Assembly: GCA_027186245.1 (NCBI GenBank)
Contig: CP114486.1
Span: 9,562,501 to 9,626,500, forward strand
Origin: Coriaria nepalensis
Taxonomy: Eukaryota; Streptophyta; Magnoliopsida; Cucurbitales; Coriariaceae
Direction: 5' to 3'
Length of the DNA: 64,000 nucleotides
In this document: positions 11,727 to 23,741 of the stretch, in pieces
How positions within the stretch are numbered: position 1 is the first letter of the stretch
How the letters are laid out: every line of letters starts with the position of its first letter
Made by a program: the position numbers and the translations under genes
Notes under the pieces: model-generated
The model's input: only the letters and a program-made list of their open reading frames with translations
Database searches by the model: none
Told to the model about the DNA's origin: nothing

Positions 11727-14700
11727 TTAGTAGTCCTCCTTCCACTTGTTAACATAACTGATGAAAGCATTAGCAGGATTCTCCCTCGGTGGGGCCCGCA
11801 CACGAGTAGATCTTCTCAGCACAGACTCATCCTCCAGGGAAATCTTGTCCAAGTCTTTCGAGCGCTTTTGGAGTTCCAGACTGCGAAAATGCAATGAACT
11901 TAAATTTGTGAGAATTAGGCCTATGCTAAGCAGGCATTTAAACTAGGCCGCTTCCATGGAAGATACAGAAAAGAACCAAAATTCAAAACAAAAGTACCAG
12001 ACATGTATTGCATTTACATGATCAATAAGGGGAGTGATTTCCACAGTGCTGAAGAGTAAATAAGGGATACTAAGAAAGCAAGATCCTTAGAATTTATAAG
12101 TCTATTTAGTTTGGCAGTTGAAACTAGAGTTCAGATAAACTTCAAACTATAATTCGGTCAGATTCCTGAGATAAACTGGATTTTGCAGTTGGGACAAATT
12201 GGAGTTTTCTGGACCGGATTTTAGGCTTGGTTCGCTCTAGCATTTAAAAAAAAACCAATTTCAATGCAATTAAACGTATAATATATATCTAGTTTCCCTC
12301 TAAACTTGCTCACATCCACTCAAATCTAAATTCACACCATGATTCAAGAAATGCATTTTAAAACCTGCTAAATGGAGTATCAAATGCTGAAGCAAATGGG
12401 GTCTTAAGTTGAAAAGTTGGAGCCCAACTCACCAAATTCTGCTATAGAAACTTTTAAGCTGCTTTTGCAAGGCATCCTCTCTTATTCCCTTACAATTCAG
12501 TGAACCCATCAATGCATCAAGCTGTACACACAAGAAAATGAAAAGAATTTAAGACAAAAAAAGGGTCCAAGTGGGAACCATGATATCTCCAAAATAAGTT
12601 TTTATACACTAATAAGAAAATTTCATATACCTCTTCCACGCTACTATAATATCCCCACTCATTGGAATCAGAGCTCTCAACAAAAATCCTCCCATCACGC
12701 CGAAACCACCAGTATCTGTTATAGTATCTGTCTTTACCCAAGGGATTGGTCCGTATAGGTCGTTTCTCCATCTCCCGTTCATAATATTCTTTCTGGGTTA
12801 GAAAGTGTGTCATAATGAGCTACAAAAATATGCAGGTACACTCCTTTCACATAAAAGAAATAATATAAGATGAATCTTACTCTTTGTTCTTTGGTACTCG
12901 TTTCAATTGCTTTCTTTTTGTCTTCTTTTGCTCCCTTCCTAGCTGAATACTTCATGCTATCAGCAAGAACTTCATCATCAATATTCTGCTTTTTGGCTAT
13001 TTTCTTTGATGCAGCATCCAAATGCTTGCTCTCACTGTTTAAAGCAGAAAAGAGGGGTACATTAAATAGCTTTATAGAATCAAAGGTTCAGGAAAAATAA
13101 ATATAAACTATCTAATTAATTTGAAATGAGAATCCCAACCTGTTTTTCAGCAGTGCATCATCATCGCTTTCAGATGAAATGATCTCCCCATTTCCACTCT
13201 TTACAGCTCCATTATTTCCACTCTCAGAATTATGGCCATTCATTCTACCATTTGCAACAGGCTCAGACGTCATGCATTCCTTATTTACCCGTCTCTGTTT
13301 GCCTTCTTCCAAAGCTTCCTCTCTTCTAACTGCCCCAAGTTTTTGCCTTTGTTCAATGAAACCATCTAACTTCTCCTTAAATATATTTGACTGAAGGGCT
13401 TGATTAACCAATGAACGCATGATTTCCAATTTGGCATGTGCATCCAAAAGCCCATAATGACCTCGCTTAATAGTAGCTATATTGGTACTTAATTCAGGAA
13501 TGTTGATCATTTCTAAGAAATCACACAAATACTCTGTCCAAGTCATTAGAGTTATCTGAACAAAAACAGAACAACACTTAGACTCATACAGAAGCAAATA
13601 TGAAATGACGCTAAACCAAGTCAACTTCTTCTGTTCTAGTCAGACAACGGATAACAAACAAAGAAAAAAAAAAGATTGGAAAACCTTTATTTTTCGCTTT
13701 CTTTTCTGAACAGCTGAAAAATATTCACCATTGTCTTTCAAGAGCAACCGAAGAGGAGCTGAATGACATTCCACTAGGAGAATCGAATTGCTCTCTTTGT
13801 GGTGAATCGCATTTTCAAAATCTTCAAGAGAGAATGGCGACAAGTGCAGTAACCGACCAAAGGATGAACAAAAATCCCATATCATTAATAGATCTCCAAC
13901 ACAGTCCATTGGAAGATCAAAGGCCCTGCATGGAGAAGGGCGACGAGCTAACGATGGATCATCTGAACCTGTCTGCACCAACAGATCTTCAATTGGATAT
14001 TTGATACTTTCTTCTTCCTCTGGCCATACCTCTTCTGCAAATTGTATAGTCATAAGCATTTGAACAGATGGATATCTGAACAGATAGCAATCTCAAAACC
14101 CACAGAGAGAACAATATGACATTCTACCACCCCGCACCGAAAAGTATATAGAATTTAGGAAAATGGTAAGTTAGCAAAACGTATAGTTTGCCAAGAGAAA
14201 ATGAAGATAAAAACATTCCTTTACCAAACTTGCTTAGATATTTAAACCTACCTCCCTTAGTATTGTCTTCTGATGTCGAACCATTATTTTCCCTTTCTGA
14301 TTTCTTCTTCTTGTCGCCAAGATTTTCTATTTCCTGTATAGGATAAAATATGAGATGTCATGGCAATCTAGTAAATCTAGGAGTAAATCTAAGATACGTA
14401 AATGAGCATAAATTTTCATTTTCTAATCAACCATATTTTTCTTTCTCTTCTTATTGACTAGCAATCCATCCTGGAAGAAAGTCTTGCTTCTCAACTCATT
14501 TGGAACTGCAATTGAGATTCCATTGCTTCGTGCCAGCTTATTATGAAGCACCCAAGGAGCACTACGGTATGTAGATTCCCGAATAAAGGACTTCAAAACC
14601 TCCCTACTAAAAGAAGGCTTCTTCTGTATCAGATCCTCTCGAGTTACAAAAGACTTTTCCCTCACTTTCTTGTTCTTGTCAAGCCAAGCTACTTCATATT

Positions 14701-16176
14701 GAATTTTATCCTTACCCTCCTCTAGAACTTTTAAGATTCTGCAGGGATACACCCTGTTATTCTTCTTTCCATACAACTCAGCGCCCACAAAAAGGTGCTC
14801 ATTCAACCATGCTGCTATTGTGTCGGCAAGATCTCTCAATGAAAGCATACCTGCATATTAAGAATTAATAGAAGGTTCTTCCAAAACATGCACCACTTTA
14901 GAGGAATAAGTTTCTCATGGTCAAAATTAAAGTCAAAATACTTAGCCACATGCCCAGAGAGCCTAGAAATTATTTTCACACAACAATTCTTAAAGATTCT
15001 CTTCATTCTTCTAGGAGCAGAGTATACAATAATTGTTTCTCAGCCTCAAGCTAATCCACAAATGTGGTCACCAGTACTGCTCCTAGAGTATAGTTATACA
15101 GTAAAATTATAGCATTAAGAAGTGGAATAGTCTTAACAATATTCAAATGTACTGTAAGTTAGATTGTCTTTCCCCTCACTGAACAGTAGTATTAAAATAT
15201 ACTAATGAACACCCTTCGTCATTGTCTCAGAAGTCTGTTTTAACTGGCTCGGGACGAAAATCATTCTCTCAATTTGGTTCTTTTAGTCCACTATAAGTTA
15301 AAGAACGGTGGCTACAGTAGGAAAAGGTATATTTATGTCAGAAACAACAAAAACGTGTATAAAAGTATAGTAATTCTCTGATGAAATAATGATCTACCTC
15401 AGATTTAACTCCAAACAAAGTGCTCAACAATGTGGAAACCATATTACAACCAAAGCCTAAATCTTATTAAACCATACTCCTATGTTCATTGGACGAAAAA
15501 AATGCAAGTAAGCACCATTCACCAAAGTAAAAAAAAAAAAAATACAGAATTTTATGTTCGTTGAGAATTTCCTACTTGAAAAATAGAATAAACTGCACAT
15601 TCGTGTATAGGGAACACACTTACTTGTCCACAGTTAAATTTATCACATGACAAACATAAGTTCATTAAGATGGATGTTTATTTCTTACTGTATTGGATTA
15701 TATGCAGAACAGGTGACATTAGCTCTTTGGGAAACTGCTGAGCCTTCTCAGTTGCGTGTTTTTCAGATACCAAAGCCTCTTCATAAGTTAAGTTGGTTTT
15801 TCCAGTGCCTTTACACATCCAAATTCTCTGGCGATATATATTTATCCGGTTCAAATACTCTCTAATCCATGTCAAGGTAATTAAAAAAAAAAGAAAAAAA
15901 AATGAGAATACGAAAATTTCATCCCAACTTCTCTACCATAGAGAAATCTAGACTGATTATTAAGATATATAGAATTTTTAATAATCCTTTTATTATCTGC
16001 ATAAACATATACAAAGAAATCAAGAAAAACAAAACATCAATGTCGAGAAATTAAAAAGGATACTGATAATCACGAAATATCTCTTTAGTGTAACGAACTT
16101 GGTACACAAACTCGTGATCCTCTAGATCTTTAGGAGGTTCTGCTAGGGAAAAATGTTTTCTTTTCAGTAGAGGCAT
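11727..16176 (-). CDS. DDT-domain chromatin-remodelling partner (WAC-DDT-WHIM protein, DDR class)
   Basis: Ten coding exons on the minus strand: 16176-16064, 15861-15689, 14850-14432, 14333-14252, 14034-13685, 13555-13140, 13034-12881, 12792-12631, 12521-12433, 11880-11727. Every intron is GT-AG, the phases join, and the sum is 703 codons plus TAA. The start is the ATG of MPLLKRKHFSLAEPPKDL. Domains in order: WAC/Acf1-type N-terminal domain (about 24-125, with GKTNLTYEEALVSEK); DDT helices (about 303-365, with DLPMDCVGDLLMIWDF); WHIM1 (about 409-455, IKRGHYGLLDAHAKLEIM); an acidic patch then a Lys-rich linker (505-569); WHIM2 (about 584-650, GKDRYYNRYWWFRRDGRIFV). Proteins of this architecture are nuclear and bind the SLIDE domain of ISWI ATPases (CHR11/CHR17 in Arabidopsis), helping space nucleosomes. 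From memory it resembles the Arabidopsis DDR4 group. No lesion is seen. Confidence 0.93.
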
Positions 16177-16305
16177 TATGCTGCCAACAATATTGAAGGT
16201 TACTTTGCTGTGGCAAAAAAAAAAAAAAAAAAAAAAACTTCAGTAAAATGTTAATTGCTGTCCTCAAAGTTACATTTCTAATTAGTAAAGTGCTACCAAA
16301 TATAA

Positions 16306-16346
<41 letters not shown>

Positions 16347-17455
16347 TCGCTTCTTGATTGCTTGAAAAAAGAGCACCCAAGAAGAAAAAGAGACATTTCA
16401 TGTAGCCTAAATACTATAAGATAGGATGGCTTTTCAATCTACGAGACCTTGGATGCACAAATTGATATCCCCTTGCTCCCTTTCTTAGCAATCAAACAAG
16501 GCACAGACGTACAGCAGTTAAGATCTCCATGCTTGCTTGAGATGTGCAGTTCATAGAATAAGGATTCAAATGTTAGGAGTTGCCAATTAAGATCAAAATT
16601 GTAGTTATAAGCAGGGCTTGAACCCACATGCTTATTTCATGAAAAGTAATTGGAATTCATACTCATGAAAAACAACCACCCACTTACAAAATCCATCATA
16701 CAAATGCCTATTCAGAAATCCTAAACATTTGGAATTCTTTAGTAATGAGAAGATGCACCCGGATAAACAAAAGGAAAAAATCATCTTAAAGCAACCACTT
16801 AGATCATAAAATGCACAAAGACTGTAGCACTAATGACTACTATAAATACTCATATATGTTCACGCCAGATCCCCTTCCTCTCCGCAAAGAAGAAAAAAAT
16901 CCCACATCCCAAATCCAAAGTACACAATTCTAGCATTCATCGAGTATAACTACAAACGAAAAAAATAAAAACAAGTTCTGATGAGCTGAAACAAGAAACC
17001 CTAAAAAAAAACCCTAGAATGCACTCTGTGTTTCTGATCCGCAAAAACAAACAATCTACACAAAAATCAGAGAATCCAAGCAATAGAACAACCATCTAAA
17101 TGAATCTGTAGAGTGCAAAAAGCATGCATTAAGCTCATGAAATCATTAACGCATTCACACAGAATAATCACAAACAGCAAGCAGCAGCCAAAAAAAAAAA
17201 ATTAAATAAAAAGAAAAATGTGCTAATTCGGTTCCCGCCAGAAGTAAACTCGCATAAATGAAGAAGAGATGCTCAAGGAAAATCAGTCGAAAGCATACAA
17301 TGGAGATCTAGAGAGAGTGTAAGAGAGAGAATGAGATAGAGAGAGAGCGAGAGAGATGAAGAATCGTACAAAAGTGAGGGAAGTTTGAGGAGTACCGAAA
17401 ATGTCGAAGAGAAAGCTAGAGGAGTGAGACAGAGAGAGAGGCCACGGCCACAGGC
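16177..17455 (-). other. 5' untranslated region of the DDT gene with a probable leader intron
   Basis: Upstream of the start codon on the minus strand is a long T run ending in an AG acceptor (gccacag at about 16,208-16,214; a second AG lies at about 16,180). At about 17,400 there is a donor-like cg|gtactcctc inside a CT-rich leader. Together these suggest a leader intron of roughly 1.2 kb. It contains a (TA)n tract at 16,309-16,340, an A/T run at 16,215-16,237, and two telo-box motifs (AAACCCTA, plus strand) at 16,996-17,003 and 17,009-17,016. Splicing here is inferred only. Confidence 0.55.
16996..17016 (+). promoter_or_regulatory. Pair of telo-boxes in the leader intron
   Basis: Two AAACCCTA motifs lie 13 bases apart. 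Telo-boxes in plant promoters and leader introns are bound by telomere-repeat-binding factors and are common near growth and translation genes. A role here is inferred from motif and place only. Confidence 0.45.
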
Positions 17456-17490
17456 CGGTCCTCAAATTTTGTTTCGTGTTTTTTATATTC
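17300..17490 (-). promoter_or_regulatory. Putative promoter and CT-rich leader of the DDT gene
   Basis: On the minus strand, a TATA-like ATATAAAAA at about 17,479-17,487 lies some 30 bases upstream of a switch from AT-rich sequence to a GC-richer, CT-repeat leader (17,300-17,455). This is a common layout for plant transcription starts. The start is estimated at about 17,450. Confidence 0.45.
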
Positions 17491-17919
17491 CGTTATATTT
17501 ATTATTTGTTTATTAAATATATATTTAAATTAGGGAAGAAACATCTTCACGTTTTCTCCCCAAGTTATGTTATTTTGCATTTAAGCCACTACACTTGTTC
17601 ATTATTATTCCATTGAGACGAATTAGGGATGTGTTTATATGATGTTTAATGATAAATTCCGAATATAATGATAATAATAAAGTTACTTACTTACTTATGG
17701 ATATAGCTTACGGCTTTAAGCAATGTAAGAAAATTAAGATACTAAAAATTAAGAAGGATGAAGAAAAAGAGTGAAAATATACTCTTACCCCTAAAACAGT
17801 CAATTTATGTTACTTCACATCCAATATAATTCTACTTTGAAGGAGAAGATTCCTGCTATCTAGTAAGTTAGATTGTATAATAGATTAATATTTTTAAGAT
17901 TATGAATAAAAATCCAAAT
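17491..17919. other. AT-rich upstream spacer of the DDT gene
   Basis: No gene or clear repeat is seen. This is presumed promoter-distal sequence of the minus-strand DDT gene, running into the dispersed repeat at 17,920. Confidence 0.4.
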
Positions 17920-18220
17920 ATGTTATTTATATATTTAATTATATATATATATATATATATAATATAGTAGGTCAAATTATCAATTGTCAATTATGTATAT
18001 TTTAACTTTAATTATGTATTTGATATTATTTTGGAATATTAATATAAGTTTAAGTATATATAATATAATATAATATGTTTGTTGAATTGAGAGTATTTTG
18101 TTTAAATAAGTTTTTTTAATATGTATATAATTTTAATTAATCAGTTAAAAGATAGTATTCAAATTACTTATCTTAGATGGATATAAGAACAATATAATCT
18201 AGTTTGGTTTGATTTTGAAT
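17920..18220 (+). repeat. AT-rich dispersed repeat, right inverted copy
   Basis: This is the inverted partner of 10,780-11,100, starting with a (TA)n run at about 17,938-17,961. The two copies face each other across the whole DDT gene, about 6.8 kb apart. Confidence 0.65.
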
Positions 18221-18227
18221 TGAGAAG

Positions 18228-20074
18228 CTAAATAATTGCATCTTTTAGATTGGGATAAAAAAAAAAAGCAAAATTATATCCATCAAATTCACATACAACC
18301 ATACCTTTAGAAAAAAAAAAAAAGGAAAAAAGTCTCAAGATATCTTCCATTGCTAGCTTGCCAATTAGAATGTCAAATCTCTTCTTAGGAAGTTCCTTTG
18401 CAAGTATGCCTGCTATTTGATATGTAGTTGGAACGTATGGCATACAAATCAGTTAATTTTCAATATTTTTCTTCATAAAATGCTTGTCTACTTCCACACA
18501 CTTTGTTATGTCATGAAGGATATGATTATGAACAATTGAGATTGATGATGTATTATCGCAGTAGACCTTCATTGGTGAAGAGTTTGAAACTCTTAATTCT
18601 TCTAGTAACCTTTTAATCCACATTACTTTACAAATCCTTCGAGGTACTGATTTGAACTCAACATCTACACTAATCATAGCTACCATATTTTGCTTCTTGC
18701 TTCGCCGAGTAATAAGATTTCCATTCAACAAATGTACAGTAGCTAGAAGTTGATCTTCTGTCAATAACACTTCCAACCCAGTCCACATCAATATAAGCTT
18801 CCACCTATAGATGTTCATGGTTTTGATACAAAAGTCCCATTCCGGGATTTCCCTTCAAGTACTTTAGAATTCTTCATGCGGCTTCAAAGTGTTTTAGTCC
18901 TGATGAGTGCATAAATTAGCTTACCATACTCACAACAAATGCTATATCAGGGCATGTATGAGACAAATAAATAAGTCTTCTAACAAGTCTTTGATTTTTT
19001 CTTTGTTCACTGCTTCCTTGGGTTTGGCTGATTGCAGCTTCACATTGGGCTCAATTGGTTTTAAGCAGCCTTGCAACCAAGCAACCTTATCTCATTAAGC
19101 AAATCAATCATGTATTTGCGTTGACTTACAAATATACCTCATTTAGATATTGCGAATTCCATTTCGAGAAAATACTTCAATGGACTTAAGTTTTTTTATC
19201 CTGAAATCATCAGCAAGTTTTTTCATCAATCTTACCAATTCAGCACTATCATCAATTGTTAAGAGCATAGCATATACATAGATAATTAGAATAGCAATTT
19301 TTCATTTTTTGAATACTTATAGAATAGAGTGTGGTCTGCTTGACTTTGACAGTAACCATAGCCTTTTATTGTTATCCCAAAGCATTCAAACCATGCTCTA
19401 GGTGATTGTTTAAGGTTGTATAAAGACTTCTTCCAACTATAGACTTTACTATGACCAAGTTTTCCTTCGAATCTAGGTGGTAGGCTCGTAAACATCTATT
19501 CTTCTTGGTTTCCATTTAAGAAAGCATTTTTTTTAAACATCTAACTGGTGTAAAGTAATTAAAATTAACCTCTAAAGAGAGTAGGACTCTAATTGAGTTT
19601 ATTTTTATTACTGGAGCAAGCAACGGTTTCATGGTAATATATCCCAAAGGTATGTGTGAACCCTTTTGTCACTAGTATTTCCATTTATCTTTCTATGCTA
19701 CCATATGCTTAACATTTGAAAGCAAATACCCATTTGCATCCAACTATTCTCTTGTCCCTTGGAAAATCGACTATCTCTCGAGTACTATTCTTTCTAAGAG
19801 CATTCATCTCTTCCATAACTACTAACTTCCAATTTGGATCGTCGAGTGCTTCTTTAATGTCTCTCGGAACAAAAAAATATAGAAATTGTAAAGGTAAATG
19901 CTCTATGATTGTTGGAAAGTTTTTGTAGGATAAATAGTTAGTAATGGGGTGGTTGGTACACATTATAACTCCTTTCCTGATGGCTATATAAATATTAAGA
20001 TTAGAGAATTCATTGTTAGAACGCATAATAGGAGACGAAATTGACCGCATAGTGGAATTACTTAGAATATCCAA
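18228..20074 (-). pseudogene. Copia retrotransposon RT and RNase H remnant
   Basis: Minus-strand pieces run from the reverse transcriptase start to the end of RNase H. They are RT N-terminal (20,074-19,709, with VPRDIKEALDDPNWK and GCKWVF), mid RT (19,495-19,286, with KKSLYNLKQSPRAWFE) and RNase H (18,818-18,453, with VYCDNTSSISIVHNHILHD). The pol C-terminus follows (18,443-18,330, with YVPTTYQIAGILAKELPKK). Stops and frame changes separate them, and the catalytic DD region at about 19,270 is damaged. Gag, protease, integrase and LTRs are not found next to it. The domain order and motifs are firm for Ty1/copia. Confidence 0.85.
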
Positions 20075-20217
20075 GGATCCATTTTCTCATAAATTTTGAT
20101 TGATCTTGTACTAGAATGATAGGATGGTCTTTCTTCTTCCTTGTTCCTTTCCAACTATAAATCAAGAGCTTAGTGTTTTGTTGTGGTATTTCTCCCCATG
20201 CCTGTGATGTATCTATG

Positions 20218-21415
20218 TGTTGGAAAATTAGTATATCAACATGCTATGTTTATACTTGATTTTGAGTGGGGCCCAGTTCGTGTAAACCAAAGGTCAAAGC
20301 TGATTCGGATTCTCCTCTGTGAAAGCTTTGAATCGGTATATGGTACGCTTAAAATGATTAATGGGTGAATGATAAATTGAATCTTAAAGTACAACTATTT
20401 GAATGGTTTGAAGGAGGAAAAATGAAGGAGAAATTTTATTCCACATTGAAAAGGAGAACAAGTGAGAAAGTGTTTATATAGAATTGCACATTTGTTAATG
20501 AGTAATAAAATATAAGCTAGAATGCTCTCTTTTACGCACTCCTGCAGGAGGGTGCAAATCTGAACCGAATCGAGCTTAGCTCGTGTGCATCTGCACCTGG
20601 GTGCGCCAAATATAAGCCCGAAAACGGCCTGGTTTGCCTTGGGCATCTTTTGTTTTTCTCCTAGATATTTTTTTTTCTTCTTCTATAGAAGATGAAAGGT
20701 TTGAAAATGAAAGGTTGAAGATAAAAGGTTGAAGATGAAAGGTTGAAAATGAAAGGTTAAAGATGAAAGGTTGAAGATGAAAGGATGAAATTTAATTTCA
20801 TCATATTTAAACCTGAATTAAACCCAAATTAATTCTCATTCCCCTCATGAGCCTATAAATTAACATCTTCCTCTCATTTGAAAACACATAATCAGAAACG
20901 AAATCTCTCATCCTTATAATTTCCTTCCTCTCTCTAGAGTTCTAAGTTTCTAGTGTGGTAGAGTTCGAACCACTGTTTGAGTTCGCTGGAAATAGTTCGG
21001 TGATGCGCCGCTACTATTAGTCTCCGTTGTATCTTGGGAGACAGATGCCGTTCAACCTTCTGCACCGACATGAGGGGGCGAATCTGTTTTAAGAAAACTG
21101 TTGCATAACATGTCTCAGTTTGATTCTCTGTTACTATTATGTTCTTTCTATTCTGTTCTGTTTTCATATTCTGCTCTGTTTATTTTACTATTCTATTCAT
21201 TTTTTCCAGATTATATTCTGTTCTATTTTACTATTCTATTCTATTTTTATACATTATATTATGTTCTATTTTTTACAGATTTTGTTCTGTTCTATTTTAC
21301 TATTCTGTTCTATTTTTTACATATTCTGTTTTACATACTATTCTATATTATAACATCACTGTTTTTGTAGTTACTATTTACTGTATTCTATTTATTATAT
21401 ATAAACATTCCTACT
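20218..21415 (+). repeat. 5' LTR of the non-autonomous copia element
   Basis: About 1,198 bases. It contains a 14-base minisatellite at 20,691-20,789 with seven units of the form gatgaaaggttgaa. A T-rich array at 21,135-21,370 is built from 'ctgttctattttactattct'-like units. A probable promoter region and GC-richer start zone lies at about 20,930-21,100. Confidence 0.85.
20691..20789 (+). repeat. 14-bp minisatellite in the 5' LTR
   Basis: Seven near-identical 14-15 base units (gatgaaaggttgaa). The 3' LTR carries only four at 25,409-25,467, which accounts for most of the length difference between the two LTRs. Confidence 0.8.
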
Positions 21416-21600
21416 ACTTAAAACAGATTCATTTATATATATAATAAACAGATTTAATTTAATCAAATTTGAAATATTCTCTATGTAATAAATAAAACAA
21501 CATACATTAATGAAATGTTTCTTTACACTAAACGTTTCTATGTTAGTGTTAATATAATTTACTGTAACGTCAAATTCTATAACAGATTTAATATCAATAT

Positions 21601-22076
21601 AACAGATTTACTCTAAGGTCAAAGTGGAAATGGTTTTTTCAACATAAATGTGAGTTTACATATTTGATTGTGTTTATATGTCTTGAATTATAATTGCATA
21701 AATTGTGTGCAATAGAGATTAATTAGTATCTTAATTATAAACAAATTTACTCTAATATCAATATAACAGATTTACTCTAATGTCAAAGTGGAAATGGTTT
21801 TTTCAACATAAATGTGAGTTTACATATTTGATTGTGTTTATATGTCTTGAATTATAATTGCATAAATTGTGTGCAATAGAGATTAATTAGTATCTTAATT
21901 ATAAACAAATTTACTCTAATATCAATATAACAGATTTACTCTAATGTCAAAGTGGAAATGGTTTTTTCAACATAAATGTGAGTTTACATATTTGATTGTG
22001 TTTATATGTCTTGAATTATAATTGCATAAGTTGTGTACAATAAAGATTAATTAGTATCTTAATTATAAATTTTGGA
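21601..22076 (+). repeat. 164-bp tandem repeat, three copies
   Basis: The block starting aacagatttactctaa begins at 21,601, 21,765 and 21,929, an exact period of 164 bases. The copies differ at only a few positions, and the third ends within 'ttaattataaa' at about 22,070. It sits between the 5' LTR and gag, in the part of the transcript that would normally hold the primer site and packaging leader. Confidence 0.9.
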
Positions 22077-22810
22077 TCAAAGCATGAATTGAACCTATAT
22101 AAATATATTGTGGTTATTGGTGCGATCAATTATTGCATAATTGACAATTATAATTATATTATAATTTATTATAAATTTTGTAATGGTGTTACAAATAAAT
22201 ATTGTAATGGCGTAAAAATTAAAGTTTATAACAGTTACAAAGTTAATTGATCGTTTTACAATTAATAATGTTTTCCAAGTAATCGTAACGATTTTGAAAT
22301 TAAAATATGTATCTGATTTTGATTAATTGTTAACTATTAGAATTTAATTTAAATGCTCCAAATTTAAGTTCGTAACAGTTTACCAATTAAAATTTTTTTC
22401 AGTTTACATGTATATGTAACCGTTTTCAAATTTAATTGATCGGTTCACAAATTTATTTTGTAATAAGTTTACATTTGATTATTGATTCTATGATTTTAAT
22501 TGTAGCAATTAAGGAAATTAATTATAAAGGTGTATTGAATAAACCTTTAATGTCTAGTTAAAGTTATAACAATTTTGAAATTAGTTCAAACTGGTTTGAA
22601 ATTAATTCGTAATGGTTCAAAGTTATTTTGTGATGGTTTGAAATTAATTTGCATTAGTGCAAAATTAATTTATATGGTTTAAAAAATGAAATGGCTTTTA
22701 ATATTTTATTTTGAAGGTTGTTTACAGTTTTTCTTCGTTGAGTTTTTATGATTTATAACTGTTTAGTTACTAAGATACTCCCCCACATCAATGTGTGTAT
22801 AATTTCAGAA

Positions 22811-23741
22811 ATGGAATCTGAAAGTAGCCGACAAGCTGCTACTATCGAGATGACCCCTTCTATCACTCGAGTCACTCATTATGTGGTTCTTCCTATGAAC
22901 CATGGTGAGAAACCTGAGAAATTCAACGGACATAATTTCAAAAAGTGGCAGCAAAAGATGTTGTTTTACTTGACTACACTGAATCTTGTGAGATTCTTAC
23001 AGGAAAGTGTTCATGTGCTCAAAGATGATGAGCATGATGTCCGAGCAGTCAATACTGTTGATGCTTGGAATCATTCTGACTTTCTATGTCGGAATTATAT
23101 AATGAATGGTTTAACTGACTCTCTGTACTCCGTGTATAGTAAAAAGAAAACGGCGAATGAGCTATGGAATGCCTTAGACCATAAATATAAAACCGAGGAT
23201 GCCGGTAGTAAGAAGGCTATTGTGGGCCGGTTCCTTGACTATAAAATGGTGGATTCCAAGACTGTAGTCAATCCAGGTTCAAGAACTTCAAATAATTTTA
23301 CATGAGATTCATGTCGAGGGGATGACTTTAAGTGAAACCTTCCAAATAGCTGCTATTATTGAGAAGCTTCCTTCCAGATGGAATGATTTCAAAAACTACC
23401 TTAAGCATAAGTGAAAGGAGATGAATATCGAAAATTTGATTGTTCGACTTCGAATTGAAGAAGATAAGCGAAATTTCAATAAGAAAGAGATTGAACATCA
23501 GGCAAAGGCTAATGTTGTGGAATATATTCAAGATTCCAAAAGAACCAACAAATGGTCTAAGTTGGGACCAAAAGGAGGAATCTCAAAGAAGCAAACTATG
23601 TTTCAAGGGAAATGCTTCAACTGTGACAAGATGGGTCACAAAGTTTCGGATTGTAGGCTCCCAAAGAAGAAATCAAGCCAAGAATCGAATATGGTGGAAG
23701 ATATTGCTCAATATGTCTCAGACCTTGATCTCTCCGCTTAG
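22811..23741 (+). pseudogene. Copia gag with CCHC zinc knuckle, frameshifted
   Basis: The likely original start is the ATG at 22,811 (MESESSRQAATIEMT), although the frame is open from 22,748. The first frame runs to a stop at 23,303. The gag sequence continues in the next frame from about 23,270, with one more stop at 23,412. Visible parts are the N-terminal matrix-like region (EKFNGHNFKKWQQKM), a mid region with YIMNGLTDSLYSVY, and a zinc knuckle CFNCDKMGHKVSDC at about 23,612. It ends at 23,741 just past the knuckle with no protease. One frameshift and one stop break it. Gag proteins package the element RNA. Confidence 0.85.

Noticed and set aside
17283..17465. Ser/Leu-rich frame just upstream of the DDT gene
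   Set aside because: It is the CT-repeat leader read as codons; low-complexity and not conserved-looking.
21101..21444. Three overlapping hydrophobic open frames
   Set aside because: They arise from a T-rich degenerate repeat in an LTR and are echoed in the partner LTR. No protein family fits.
21601..22076. CRISPR-like or satellite array
   Set aside because: The 164-base units abut without unique spacers, in a plant retroelement leader. It is a tandem repeat, not a CRISPR array.
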